This document shows, in pieces, positions 32,931-41,735 of a stretch of 64,000 bases of DNA. Position numbers and translations under genes: made by a program. This stretch comes from Sulfotelmatobacter sp963788225 (GTDB lineage Bacteria > Acidobacteriota > Terriglobia > Terriglobales > Acidobacteriaceae): NCBI GenBank assembly GCA_963788225.1, contig CAWBGI010000006.1, positions 62,001 to 126,000 on the forward strand, given 5' to 3'. Positions within the stretch are counted from its first letter, which is position 1; each line of letters opens with the position of its first letter. The notes below the pieces were generated by a model. The model was not told where the DNA came from. It ran no database searches and was given only the letters and a program-made list of their open reading frames with translations.

Positions 32931-33876
32931 TCAGGTGATGCGCTGCCAGAAACCTTTGGCCAGGACGCGGAGTTTCTCGGGGACCGTCAGAGTTATTTTG
33001 CCGCCGAATACGTCGTACTGCCGGGCGGCGATTTTTTCGAGCAGCTTGCGGTAGATGTTTACCAGCACCCACAGAGCGGGTTGGCTGTCTTCGGAAATGT
33101 AAGGGATCAGTCGATCTCCGGCCTCGTAGAACTCGCGGGCGCGGTCGGCTTCAAGCGCGAGCAGTGGGCGGAGGCGGGCTGTCTCGGGCGTTGAGAGCAG
33201 GTCGGCGGTCGAGAGTCCGAACTTCGCCAGGTCTTCTTCCGGCAAATAGACGCGGCCCATGGCGGCGTCTTCTTTCACATCGCGAATGATGTTGGTGAGT
33301 TGGAAGGCCAGGCCGCATTGCTCGGCTAGAGACTCGGCGGCCGGATCGCGATATCCGAAGATGTGGATGCAGACCAGCCCCACTACTGACGCCACGCGGT
33401 AGCAATAGAGCTTGAGATCTTCGAAGGTGCGGTAGCTGACTGCCAGGCCGGGAACCTCTGGATTCGCGGAAGGCGGAGCGGCGTTCAACCACGTCCATGG
33501 CGGTGCCCATGGCTAGTTCGTCGAGCAGTCCCGCGGGGATGGTGTAGCGGCGTTGAGCGTCGTTGAGGGCAAGCAGAATGGGATCGTCACTGGGCTCGCC
33601 CTGCTGCACGCGGTGCAGCGCAGCGAGCCACGTGCCCAGTTTGATGCTGCGCTCTTCCAGGGTAAGGCTGGGGTCGTCGGCAATATCGTCGCAGCGCCGC
33701 ATGAAGGCATAGACGGCGCAGAGCGCCTGGCACTTGTGTTTGGGCAGCACCAGGAATGCGTAGTAGAAATTCTTGGCGTTGCTGCGCGTGATGCCGCGGC
33801 ACACGGAATAAGCCATGGTAAGCTGCGCCGGAGCCGGGCTCCACGGGATCGGCACAGGCTGGGCCCCGGCGCTCAT
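32931..33876 (-). pseudogene. hpnD: Presqualene diphosphate synthase HpnD, frameshifted
   Basis: Two overlapping frames together encode one HpnD. Frame 1 from 33876 gives MAYSVCRGITRSNAKNFYYA, the first aspartate motif RRCDDIADD, and runs to DELAMGTAMDV. Frame 2 then continues with SYRTFEDLKLYCYRVASVVG, the second aspartate-rich motif NIIRDVKEDAAMGRVYLPEED and the C-terminus at 32931. The shift must lie in about 33440-33500. The enzyme makes hydroxysqualene from presqualene diphosphate together with HpnC. Its start overlaps the hpnC stop by ATGA. Either the gene is broken, or one base is wrong in the assembly; the intact surrounding operon favours the latter. Confidence 0.88.
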
Positions 33877-34919
33877 CGGGGTTGGCTTCCGGCTTCCGGC
33901 TTCCGGCCTTCGGAAGCCGGCGCTAACAGCTTCCCCAGCGCGGCGCGCGCCATGAGCGCCAATTTGCGCGGCTTGGAGATTACGGGACGGCGGCCTAGAA
34001 CGGCGAGGCCCTGGCGCTCGATGGCGTTGAGAATTTCCTGGCCGCCGCAGCTGAAGAGTTCGAGATCTACTGCCAGTTCTCTATTTACTTTGCTTACCAG
34101 CGGCAGGCCGCGCTCGAACCATTCGCGGGCCCGTTCGACTTCGAACTTCATCATCTGGCAGAATGCGGGGGTGTTGCGGTTGTGCTCGATGTCTTCCTCG
34201 CTTACCGAATAGCGCCGCAAATCTTCCAGCGGCAAATAGATTCGTCCCTTGGCGTAGTCGACGCTCACGTCCTGCCAGAAATTCGCTAACTGAAGCGCGG
34301 TGCAGGTGCAGTCGGAAAGCTGCTGGCGTTCGGCATCGTGATAGCCACACAGGTAGAGCACGAGATGTCCGACGGGATTTGCTGAATAGCGGCAGTAGGC
34401 TAGCACGTCGTTGAATGTCTCGAAGCGGGTTACGGTCTGATCCTGGCGAAAGGCGATTAGGAGATCAGAAAATTCGTGTTTGGGGATTTCGAACTTTCTT
34501 ACCGTCTCCGCTAGAGCCACAAAAACCGGGTGGCGCGGATTGCCTTGATAGCATGCGTCGAGCTGCTGTTGCCATTCATCCAGCAGGGTAAGAGATGCGG
34601 TTGCGTCGCCGACTTCATCGCCGAGATCGTCGGAGATGCGGCAATAGGCGTAGACGTTGAAGAAATCCTGGCGGAGTTTTTTGGGTAGAAACCAGGTTGC
34701 GACTGAAAAATTTTCGTAGTGGGTGCGAGCGAGGCGACGGCAGTATTCGCGGGATTGTTCGAGTGACGGGGCCGATTTCGGAATGGCGTATTCCGGAGGC
34801 AAGCGGTCCCAGCCCGCGGAGGTTGCGGGAGCGGGCCGAGATTCGCTGGCGATAGGGCTCATCTTCAGGACATCCTTGGGCTCGAGCAAAACCTTGAGCA
34901 TCGTGAGAACTCCTTGCAT
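33873..34919 (-). CDS. hpnC: Squalene synthase HpnC
   Basis: A prenyltransferase of the squalene/phytoene synthase family, up to 348 residues; a shorter start at 34862 (MSPIASESR) is also possible. Both aspartate motifs are present: CRISDDLGDE and NFWQDVSVDYAKGRIYLP. HYENFSVATWFLPKKLRQDF is the typical N-terminal signature. HpnC and HpnD act one after the other, from farnesyl diphosphate to hydroxysqualene. The last dozen residues (EGRKPEAGSQPR) are encoded by three CTTCCGG units, another repeat reaching into a coding end. The stop overlaps the hpnD start. Confidence 0.92.
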   Translation of the reverse strand: MQGVLTMLKVLLEPKDVLKMSPIASESRPAPATSAGWDRLPPEYAIPKSAPSLEQSREYCRRLARTHYENFSVATWFLPKKLRQDFFNVYAYCRISDDLGDEVGDATASLTLLDEWQQQLDACYQGNPRHPVFVALAETVRKFEIPKHEFSDLLIAFRQDQTVTRFETFNDVLAYCRYSANPVGHLVLYLCGYHDAERQQLSDCTCTALQLANFWQDVSVDYAKGRIYLPLEDLRRYSVSEEDIEHNRNTPAFCQMMKFEVERAREWFERGLPLVSKVNRELAVDLELFSCGGQEILNAIERQGLAVLGRRPVISKPRKLALMARAALGKLLAPASEGRKPEAGSQPR

Positions 34920-35037
34920 CGCCGGAGGCGCAGCGGGCTGGCAGGGGGCCCCTCGCTTCGCTCAGGATGACAGGTTTCTTTCACGATGACAGGCCACTTT
35001 TCTGCGGCAGCTTTCAGCGTCAATCTCGAAGCGTCAC

Positions 35038-36087
35038 TCAATGGCCGGGGATGATGGCGGTCTTGATGTCGCCCCCGCGGTTCAGCATGTGGCGAAGGAC
35101 CTTTTGCAGGCTCGAAAGCGGTGCTTCACCGGTGATGTAATCGGTGGGGCGAATCTTTTTGGCCGCAATCAGACCGAAAGCACGGCGCACGGTTTCCGGC
35201 GTGTGATGGAAGGTGGCTTTTAGCGTGATCTCCCCATAGTGCAGGCGGTTGGTATCGAGTTGCACCTTCGACCCGCTGGAACAGCCGCCGAAGAAATTTA
35301 CCGTGCCACCTTTGCGGACCATCTCGACGGTCCACTCCCAAGCTTCGGGACGGCCTACTGCTTCGATGACCACGTCGCAGCCGCGTTTCTGCGGCGTGAG
35401 CGCGCGCACCGCTTCCACCACATCCGAAACCTTGTTGGTCTGCACGATTTCGTGCGCGCCCATGTGCTTGGCGGCGACTACCTGTTCGTCGCGCTTGACC
35501 ACAGAAACCACGTTGCAACCGATGGCACGCGCCACCTGGACGAACATCAATCCGATGGGACCGCCGCCGATAATCGCGACTGTGTCGCCGATCTCGACTC
35601 CGGTTTCATGCAGGCCGCGCAGCACACAGGCCAGAGGCTCGGTCATAGCGGCGTCTTCAAAACTTACGCCGGGCGGGATGACGAGCATGTTCGCTTCCAC
35701 GATGCGGCGTGGAACGCGGATGTATTCCGCGTAGGCTCCGTTGTTGAAGAGCAGGTCTTCGCAGAGATTTTCCTGGTGCTTGGAGCAGTAGAAGCACATC
35801 TGGCACGGGGCGGAGTTGAGCGCGACTACGCGCATGCCCTTCTTGAAAGTGTGTACGCCCTCGCCGACTTCCTCGATGACTCCGGCGAGTTCGTGGCCGA
35901 AGAGCGCCGGGGGGACGATCATGCGGGCGTGGTAACCGCGCTGGTAAACTTTGAGATCGGTGCCGCAGGTGAGCGCCACCTGCACCTTGACCAACACTTC
36001 TCCCTTTTCGACGCGAGGAATGGGCACTCGTTCAATCTTGAGATCTTCTTTGCCGTACAAGACGGCGGCTGTCATTTTTCCATTCAC
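35038..36087 (-). CDS. Zinc-dependent alcohol dehydrogenase family protein
   Basis: A 349-residue medium-chain dehydrogenase/reductase. The catalytic zinc site is visible in TCGTDLKVYQRG (Cys) and FGHELAGVIEEVG (His-Glu). Structural zinc cysteines are in CQMCFYCSKHQENLC. The NAD(P) fold has IIGGGPIGLMFVQVA. It is closest in style to sorbitol/threonine dehydrogenase-like enzymes; the substrate is unknown. It is adjacent and codirectional with a second such gene, and both sit between hpnG and hpnC, so a role in hopanoid side-chain metabolism is possible but unproved. Confidence 0.88.
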   Translation of the reverse strand: MNGKMTAAVLYGKEDLKIERVPIPRVEKGEVLVKVQVALTCGTDLKVYQRGYHARMIVPPALFGHELAGVIEEVGEGVHTFKKGMRVVALNSAPCQMCFYCSKHQENLCEDLLFNNGAYAEYIRVPRRIVEANMLVIPPGVSFEDAAMTEPLACVLRGLHETGVEIGDTVAIIGGGPIGLMFVQVARAIGCNVVSVVKRDEQVVAAKHMGAHEIVQTNKVSDVVEAVRALTPQKRGCDVVIEAVGRPEAWEWTVEMVRKGGTVNFFGGCSSGSKVQLDTNRLHYGEITLKATFHHTPETVRRAFGLIAAKKIRPTDYITGEAPLSSLQKVLRHMLNRGGDIKTAIIPGH

Positions 36088-36114
36088 TGCTGGTTTCCTT
36101 GCGTACCCTGTCCT

Positions 36115-37245
36115 CTACCTCGTAGCCCAGGCCATGCCGGGCTGAATCACAACTTTCATCGACGCGGGCTGCGGGTGGGCCGCGAGTTCCAACGCTCGCG
36201 AAGCCTCCTGCAGCGGGAAGCGGTGGCTTATCAGCCGTTCCAGGTCCATTTCCCGCGTCTCTTTTTGGCCCATCACAAAACGCACTGACTCTTCCTGCAA
36301 ATCCACAGACGCGCTGTAGGAGCCAACCAGCGTCTTCTCGTCTACGCAGATCGCGGCTGGATCTACAACCACCTCGCTGCGCTGCGTCTGCGCAAACAGC
36401 AACACCCTGCCGCCGGGACGAGCAGCATCCATGGCGGGACGAATCAAGGCGTTGCTGCCCACCGCCAAGATTACAGCGTCGGCGCCACGCCCTTCGGTCT
36501 GCTCCCGCACAGAGCGGACTGCGTCCTGCTGCGACGCGTCAATCAGGTGCTCGAATCCAAGGCTTTTAGTTATTCTAAGCCTCTGGGGATACAAATCGGA
36601 AGTAATAACGGTGGACCCTGCCCTTCGTGCCAGGACACTCAGTATGATGCCGATGGGACCCTGCCCCATGGCCAGCACGGTCTCGCCCGGTTGCAGGCGA
36701 AGGGCCTCGATCCCTTTCATGCAGGTATTTACGGGCTCCACGAAGCAGGCTTGCTCAAAGGAAATGCCTTGCGGGATCTTTAACGTGCCTTGATCGACGA
36801 TCCAATCCATGACCCGAACGTATTCGGCGAAGCCTCCGCCGGAAGGCTCGAAGCCGGCGCTACATCCGACCTTCTTGTAGATCGGGCACTGGGCGAAGGT
36901 TTTGTGGCGACAGTAGTAACAAGTCCGGCAGGGGATGTGGTGAAAGACCACGACGCGGTCTCCCGGCTGGAATTTGCTTACGCCCGCGCCCACGGCGGCC
37001 ACTACGCCGGAGGTTTCATGGCCGAAGATGCGGGGCGCGGAATGCGATCCGGTGGCAATCTTTTTGAGGTCAGTCCCACAGACGCCGCAGGTGTGCACGC
37101 GGACGAGCAGTTCTCCACGACCAATCTCAGGTACCGGAACAGTCTCCAGGCGGACGTCGTTCGCTCCGCGGTAGACTGCGGCCAGCATGGTCGAGGGAAT
37201 CGATTCGCTGCGGTGTTCGATTGCGATTTGTCCGGCTATCCCCAT
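36115..37245 (-). CDS. Zinc-dependent alcohol dehydrogenase family protein
   Basis: A 376-residue medium-chain dehydrogenase, distantly paralogous to the downstream gene. Catalytic zinc ligands are in TCGVCGTDLKKIATG and IFGHETSGVVAAVG. Structural zinc cysteines are in CRTCYYCRHKTFAQC. The cofactor fold has AMGQGPIGIILSVLA. An internal ATG (MLAAVYRG) offers a start 19 residues later. It is separated from its neighbour by only about 27 bp, so the two are probably co-transcribed. The substrate is unknown; its place in the hopanoid cluster is the only clue. Confidence 0.88.
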   Translation of the reverse strand: MGIAGQIAIEHRSESIPSTMLAAVYRGANDVRLETVPVPEIGRGELLVRVHTCGVCGTDLKKIATGSHSAPRIFGHETSGVVAAVGAGVSKFQPGDRVVVFHHIPCRTCYYCRHKTFAQCPIYKKVGCSAGFEPSGGGFAEYVRVMDWIVDQGTLKIPQGISFEQACFVEPVNTCMKGIEALRLQPGETVLAMGQGPIGIILSVLARRAGSTVITSDLYPQRLRITKSLGFEHLIDASQQDAVRSVREQTEGRGADAVILAVGSNALIRPAMDAARPGGRVLLFAQTQRSEVVVDPAAICVDEKTLVGSYSASVDLQEESVRFVMGQKETREMDLERLISHRFPLQEASRALELAAHPQPASMKVVIQPGMAWATR

Positions 37246-37298
37246 CGGCTTTTAGATGAACTCAACTCCGTGTGCGCTTCACTCAGCAGCATTATCAG

Positions 37299-37862
37299 CT
37301 ACTTTGCGGGAGGCTCTGCCTGCCTCGGATCGGTGTTGCGGAACTCCACCGTGACCGTCATCGAATCCAGATACGGCGAATCGAGTGGCGTGAAATGGTA
37401 CGCCTTCACTTGCAGGACAACGTAAAACCCGTCCACCTTGATGATTCGCCGGGCACCCGCCGGGACGCGCGCCAGGCGGGTGGCATCCAGCCGCCACAAT
37501 GAATCTTTCGCTTCACTACCCGGATCATCGCCAGCCGCTGGCGACGTGAGCAGAACGTTATCGTAGATAGGGTGGCGCAAGTCGGCCAGCTTCACTTGCC
37601 AGGAGGTGATCTTGGTGTCGCCCAGCGGTATGTGCGGAACGATTGAGAATGTGTACCGGTCGGTGCCGCGCGAATCTTTGATGCGCTCGCGGTAGACCGC
37701 GTCCTGCGGCGTGAGCTTGGCTTCGAAACTTTCTTCCACGATCTGGGTCGCGCCCTGCCGAAAGCTTTCTGCGTACACGGTGGTGGCCGGCGACTGCGCG
37801 GACAGGCGCATTGCAGCGCACAAAGTGATCGCCACCAGAAGCATTCTCATCGCTAATTTCAT
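37299..37862 (-). CDS. Secreted hypothetical protein in hopanoid cluster
   Basis: A 187-residue exported protein that I do not recognise. The ATG at 37862 starts a signal peptide (MKLAMRMLLVAITLCAA, cleaved after LSA). The frame above it is shadow sequence. The mature part has beta-strand patterns such as DRYTFSIVPHIPLGDTKITS and YVVLQVKAYHFTPLDSPYLD, with no membrane helix. It lies 8 bp downstream of hpnG, so it is probably translated with it. A periplasmic hopanoid-related role would be a guess. Confidence 0.65.
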   Translation of the reverse strand: MKLAMRMLLVAITLCAAMRLSAQSPATTVYAESFRQGATQIVEESFEAKLTPQDAVYRERIKDSRGTDRYTFSIVPHIPLGDTKITSWQVKLADLRHPIYDNVLLTSPAAGDDPGSEAKDSLWRLDATRLARVPAGARRIIKVDGFYVVLQVKAYHFTPLDSPYLDSMTVTVEFRNTDPRQAEPPAK

Positions 37863-37870
37863 TCGCACTC

Positions 37871-38629
37871 TTATTCGTGACCTCCTGCACGCGACCCGCT
37901 TGTGACTGGCCCTTCTGGACGCGCTTCTGCCTTGGGCAACGTGATCGCTCCTGATGCCTGCTGGAATCGCTCCAAATGCTCGCCGAGCATTTTCGCTGCT
38001 TTGCGGCTGTTGCCGGCCAACAGGGCAACACGCCTCCACAACCATGGACGCAGCGCCGCATGTAGCGCAAAGCTGGACGTCCTGAAGCGGCCCTGTGAAT
38101 CGATAAAGCGCGCCATCGCCGGCATCTCAAAATTGAACTCGTCAGAGATCACCTTGACCGCAGCGAACCGGATCCCGTGGGCGCGGGCCGCTGCGGCCAC
38201 CGCAGAGGCTTCCATGTCGACAGCCTGCGCGTTATAGGCCTGCGCCAGGTTCGTTTTCTGATTTATTCCTGCCACTTCCATAAAGGTCACCAGCATACGC
38301 TGCTTGTTTCCGCCATCGATCTCGACGCGGCTGCCGTCGCGCGCGTCAATCACTACGGCTGGCGCGAAAACATCACCGACATGCACGCTTGTGTCCAGGG
38401 CTCCGGCGAAGCCTACGGAATGCACCTCTGTAGGGCGATACAACGCGATCACGGCTTCGGCGGCTCGACGCGCCGCCTCCAGGCCGATTCCGCCGCAGAC
38501 GACCACCATCTCGCCGCACTCAAAGAAAATAAACTTGCGCCCTTCGTACTCCCGTTCGATGCGGTTCCAGTTTGTAATCAATCGGCTGAGTTCGCGCTCG
38601 AGCGCTGCCACGATGGCGACTTTAGACAT
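37871..38629 (-). CDS. hpnG: Hopanoid-associated phosphorylase HpnG
   Basis: A 252-residue nucleoside-phosphorylase-fold enzyme. HpnG removes adenine from adenosylhopane to give ribosylhopane or its phosphate (known from hpnG mutants). The ATG at 38629 (MSKVAIVAALERELSRLI) is used; the upstream frame is hpnA shadow. VCGGIGLEAARRAAEAVIA, VGFAGALDTSVHVGDVF and AVDMEASAVAAAA are the phosphorylase core motifs. The C-terminal 30 residues are long and low-complexity. It overlaps hpnA by 8 bp, so translational coupling is likely. The upstream enzyme HpnH is not in this window. Confidence 0.88.
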   Translation of the reverse strand: MSKVAIVAALERELSRLITNWNRIEREYEGRKFIFFECGEMVVVCGGIGLEAARRAAEAVIALYRPTEVHSVGFAGALDTSVHVGDVFAPAVVIDARDGSRVEIDGGNKQRMLVTFMEVAGINQKTNLAQAYNAQAVDMEASAVAAAARAHGIRFAAVKVISDEFNFEMPAMARFIDSQGRFRTSSFALHAALRPWLWRRVALLAGNSRKAAKMLGEHLERFQQASGAITLPKAEARPEGPVTSGSRAGGHE

Positions 38630-39608
38630 ACCCGTTGGCCCGGAACCACTCGACTGCACGGCGCAAGGCGTCGTCGGCGGGCCCCGTCTTCCATCCCAGC
38701 TCCCGCTCTGCTTTACTCGAACTGGCCCACATTTTTTTCTTGCCCATGCGCACCGTCTCGATGGTCGCGCGCGGTTCGCGGCCGAGCAGGCGGCCGGACA
38801 CGGTCTCATCGACTGCGCCCGCCGCGTAAGCGACGAAGTATGGCAGCTTCACTTTCGGCGAGGGCAGCCCCGCGATCGCTCCCAGCTTATCCAGAATCTG
38901 CTTCAGCGTCAGGTTTTCACCGCCCAAAATGTAGCGCTCGCCGCTTTTGCCTTTTTCCAGGGCGGCGATGTGTCCGCGCGCGCATTCTCGAACATCGACA
39001 AGATTTAATCCCGTCTCCACGTACGCCGGGAACTTGCGCTTTAGAAAGTCTACGACGATTCGGCCCGTGGGAGTTGGCTTGACATCTTGCTCGCCAACAG
39101 GCGTTGTCGGATTCACGGTCACCACCCGCATTCCGCTGCGGCCCGCTTCCAGCGCCACCTGTTCGGCCATGAACTTCGAGCGCTTGTAGTGCCCGATCAT
39201 GTCAGCCAGCGAAACGGGCGAATCTTCGTCTGCCGGGCGGCCGTTCCCGGTGAAGCCCATGGTGGCAACACTCGATGTGTAGACTACGCAGCGCACACCA
39301 TTTTTGCGCGCGGCTTCCAGAATCGCCCGCGTACCTTCCACATTCGAGCGGTACATCTCCGCCGGATCGCGCACCCACAGCCGATAGTCGGCGGCCACGT
39401 GAAAGACAAGCCCGCAGCCCGCCATCGCCTTTTCGAGCGATGCGGGATCACGCAGATCGCCCGTTGCCGTTTCGGCCCTCAGACCTTCCAGATTCTTCAG
39501 ATTGCTGGTCGGGCGCACCAGCAACCGCAGGTCGGCTCCCTGCTCGGCCAAAACGTGGGCTACGTGACTGCCGAGGAATCCCGTGGCGCCAGTGACAAAA
39601 GCTAGCAT
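38622..39608 (-). CDS. hpnA: Hopanoid-associated sugar epimerase HpnA
   Basis: A 328-residue NAD(P)-dependent extended short-chain dehydrogenase. TGATGFLGSHVA at 6-17 is the cofactor loop, and YKRSKFMAE holds the catalytic Tyr-Lys pair with Ser in VVYTSSVATMG. RYILGGENLTLKQILDKLG is the typical C-terminal half. HpnA clusters with hopanoid genes in many bacteria and is thought to act on side-chain sugars; its reaction is not proven. Its start codon lies inside a perfect 25-base inverted repeat whose other arm contains the shc stop. Confidence 0.9.
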   Translation of the reverse strand: MLAFVTGATGFLGSHVAHVLAEQGADLRLLVRPTSNLKNLEGLRAETATGDLRDPASLEKAMAGCGLVFHVAADYRLWVRDPAEMYRSNVEGTRAILEAARKNGVRCVVYTSSVATMGFTGNGRPADEDSPVSLADMIGHYKRSKFMAEQVALEAGRSGMRVVTVNPTTPVGEQDVKPTPTGRIVVDFLKRKFPAYVETGLNLVDVRECARGHIAALEKGKSGERYILGGENLTLKQILDKLGAIAGLPSPKVKLPYFVAYAAGAVDETVSGRLLGREPRATIETVRMGKKKMWASSSKAERELGWKTGPADDALRRAVEWFRANGYV

Positions 39609-39699
39609 TCAGCACTCAGCATTCAGCACTCGGTTAAGCGCGAAGCAGTAGGAAAACCGGCATGACGACAGTTGGCTGAATGCTGAGTGCTGAATGCTA
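39603..39699. repeat. Perfect 25-base inverted repeat between shc and hpnA
   Basis: Arms at 39603-39627 and 39675-39699 are exact reverse complements, built from ATTCAGC and ACTCAGC units and separated by 47 bases. One arm includes the hpnA start codon, the other the shc stop codon. In the shared transcript it would fold over the hpnA ribosome site. Confidence 0.92.
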
Positions 39700-41685
39700 A
39701 TTGCTGCTTTTCTCCATCACCTTGGCGTACGTCGTCAGCGCGAGCAGCGGGAAGTACTGGCGATAGAGGTGATACTTCAAATAGAACACGCGCGGAAATC
39801 CGGTGCCGGTGAAATACTGCTCATCCCACGACCCATCTTCCTTCTGCGTGCGCAGCAAGTAAGCGATGCCGCGTGCTACTGAGTCGCTGCGCGTGTCGCC
39901 GACGGCAAGCAATCCCAGAATCGCCCACGCAGTTTGTGAAGGAGTGCTGTCGCCAACGCCGCGCAGCGTCGGGTCGTCGTACGAGCCTACGCTCTCGCCC
40001 CAGCCGCCGTCCGGGTTCTGCACCATGCGCAGCCACTCCGCTGCCTGCTGGATGCAAGGCTCGTGGTTATCCATGCCAATAGCTTCGAGGCCGCGCAGCA
40101 CCAACGCCGTGCCGTAGATGTAGTTCACGCCCCAGCGCCCGAACCAGCTTCCATCCGGCTCCTGCTCTTTGCGGATGAACTCAATCGCGCGCTGTACGGC
40201 CGGATGTTTCTGGTCGTAACCGCAGGTTGCCATCATCTCGAGAATCCGCCCGGTAATATCCACCGTGGGGGGATCGAGCATGGCGTTGTGATCGGCGAAC
40301 GGCACGTACTGAAAGACCATGCGGTCGTTATCCTTGTCGAACGACGCCCAGCCACCGTTCTTGCACTGCATGGAGAGAATCCAGTCGATGGCGCGCTGCA
40401 CGGATTCGCGCTGGTAGCGTCCGTTTGGATGTTCGACGCGGCTCAGCGCCAGGCATACCATCGCGCTGTCATCCACATCCGGATAAAACTCGTTGTTGAA
40501 CTCGAAGTACCACCCGCCCGGTTTCCCTTTCTTGTTCTTGACCTGCCAGTCGCCCGGATTGCGTACTTGTTTCTGCAGAATCCAGTCGGCGCACTTCACC
40601 ATGCGCGGATCGTCCGCCGGAACTCCCGCCTCGCCCAGCGCGAACATGGCATAGGCCGTATCCCAGACCGGAGACATGCAAGGCTGCATGCGGAACGTGT
40701 CTTCTCCGTTCACCCGCTCTTCGATACCGAGCTTTTCAAACTCATCGAGAGCGCGGATCACCTGCGGATCGTCGAGAGAGTAACCCTGGCAGCGCAGGGC
40801 AATGATGGCATTCATCATCGAGGGATAAATGGCGGCGAGTCCGTCGCTCATCTCGAGGCGCTCGAGCACCCACCTCTCCGCGCTCCTAAGCGCAATCGAG
40901 CGCAGCGGCCGGATGTGGACACGCTCAAACCAATGCGTCAAGCGGTCAAGACAAAGAAAGAAATTGCGCCACGACACCAGCTTTTTCGACCAGCGCAAGT
41001 GCATCCGCGACTTCAGCATTCCGCCCACAAACAGTTCTTCCACACCCATTTCGCGCGGAATTTTTTTGAACGGCTTCTTGGCGTAGCAGATGGAAAGCGG
41101 CACCAGGATGGCCCGCGACCACGAGGAAATCTCGTAGATGTTGAACCAGAACCAGTTGGGAAACAGCACGATCTCGGGAGGAATGGCCGGGACGGCATCG
41201 TAGTCGTACTGCCCGAAGAAACACAGATAGATCTTGGTAAATGTGTTGACCTCGGTCACTCCGCCGAGTTCGAGGATTTTCTTGCGGGCGCGCTGGAGCG
41301 CGGGATGATCCGCTTTGTATCCCGCCAGCTTCAAACCAAAATACGCCTTCACTGAGGCGCTTATGTTCGAGGGGCCGGCGGCATAAATACTCCAACCGCC
41401 GTCTTCATTCTGATGTTGCATGATCCAGTTGGCAGCCTTCTGGAATCGTTCCTGATCGCCGGTGCCGAGCAGCGTGTGGAGCAGAATGTAATCCGACTCC
41501 AGCGTCGTGTCGGCTTCCAATTCTCCACACCAATAGCCATCCTCGTGCTGCGCGGAGAAAAGAAGCTTGCGGGCGGCGGCCATTGCCGCGGCCACGCGGC
41601 TCGTCAGGCCGTCGATCTTGCCAAAGCGAAGTTGTGGTGCGGAGGCTAAGTTCGCGTCAGGGGAGTTTGTATCTGTATCCATCAA
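39697..41685 (-). CDS. shc: Squalene-hopene cyclase
   Basis: A 662-residue membrane-bound class II terpene cyclase that converts squalene to hopene and hopanol. The catalytic acid motif is DVDDSA at 403-408, with Ser in place of the common Thr of DXDDTA. Many QW repeats are present (for example EDGGWSIY near 94, QCKNGGWASFDKD, EPDGSWFGRWGVNYIYGT). Length fits bacterial Shc. It follows ispH on the same strand after about 42 bp with short direct repeats, and precedes hpnA. All core features are intact. Confidence 0.96.
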   Translation of the reverse strand: MMDTDTNSPDANLASAPQLRFGKIDGLTSRVAAAMAAARKLLFSAQHEDGYWCGELEADTTLESDYILLHTLLGTGDQERFQKAANWIMQHQNEDGGWSIYAAGPSNISASVKAYFGLKLAGYKADHPALQRARKKILELGGVTEVNTFTKIYLCFFGQYDYDAVPAIPPEIVLFPNWFWFNIYEISSWSRAILVPLSICYAKKPFKKIPREMGVEELFVGGMLKSRMHLRWSKKLVSWRNFFLCLDRLTHWFERVHIRPLRSIALRSAERWVLERLEMSDGLAAIYPSMMNAIIALRCQGYSLDDPQVIRALDEFEKLGIEERVNGEDTFRMQPCMSPVWDTAYAMFALGEAGVPADDPRMVKCADWILQKQVRNPGDWQVKNKKGKPGGWYFEFNNEFYPDVDDSAMVCLALSRVEHPNGRYQRESVQRAIDWILSMQCKNGGWASFDKDNDRMVFQYVPFADHNAMLDPPTVDITGRILEMMATCGYDQKHPAVQRAIEFIRKEQEPDGSWFGRWGVNYIYGTALVLRGLEAIGMDNHEPCIQQAAEWLRMVQNPDGGWGESVGSYDDPTLRGVGDSTPSQTAWAILGLLAVGDTRSDSVARGIAYLLRTQKEDGSWDEQYFTGTGFPRVFYLKYHLYRQYFPLLALTTYAKVMEKSSN

Positions 41686-41690
41686 TATGC

Positions 41691-41735
41691 GGCTCCGTTA
41701 GTCATCGCTCCGTCAATCGTGGCTCCGTTAATCGG
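41691..41735. repeat. Direct repeats of GGCTCCGTTAATCG units
   Basis: Three imperfect copies of a 16-17 base unit (GGCTCCGTTAGTCATC, CGCTCCGTCAATCGTG, GGCTCCGTTAATCGGC) fill the gap between ispH and shc. No inverted arm is present, unlike the other unit repeats of the window. Confidence 0.7.

Noticed and set aside
32931..33876. Possibility that hpnD, like the MerB-like gene, contains a recoded stop
   Set aside because: The two halves are in different reading frames, not separated by an in-frame TGA, so this is a frameshift.
36830..36870. Hairpin-like CCGGAAGG...CGAAGCCGG in a zinc dehydrogenase, looking like another repeat insertion
   Set aside because: The encoded VGCSAGFEPSGGGFAEYV reads as ordinary conserved dehydrogenase sequence with no extra residues, so I treat it as native coding sequence.
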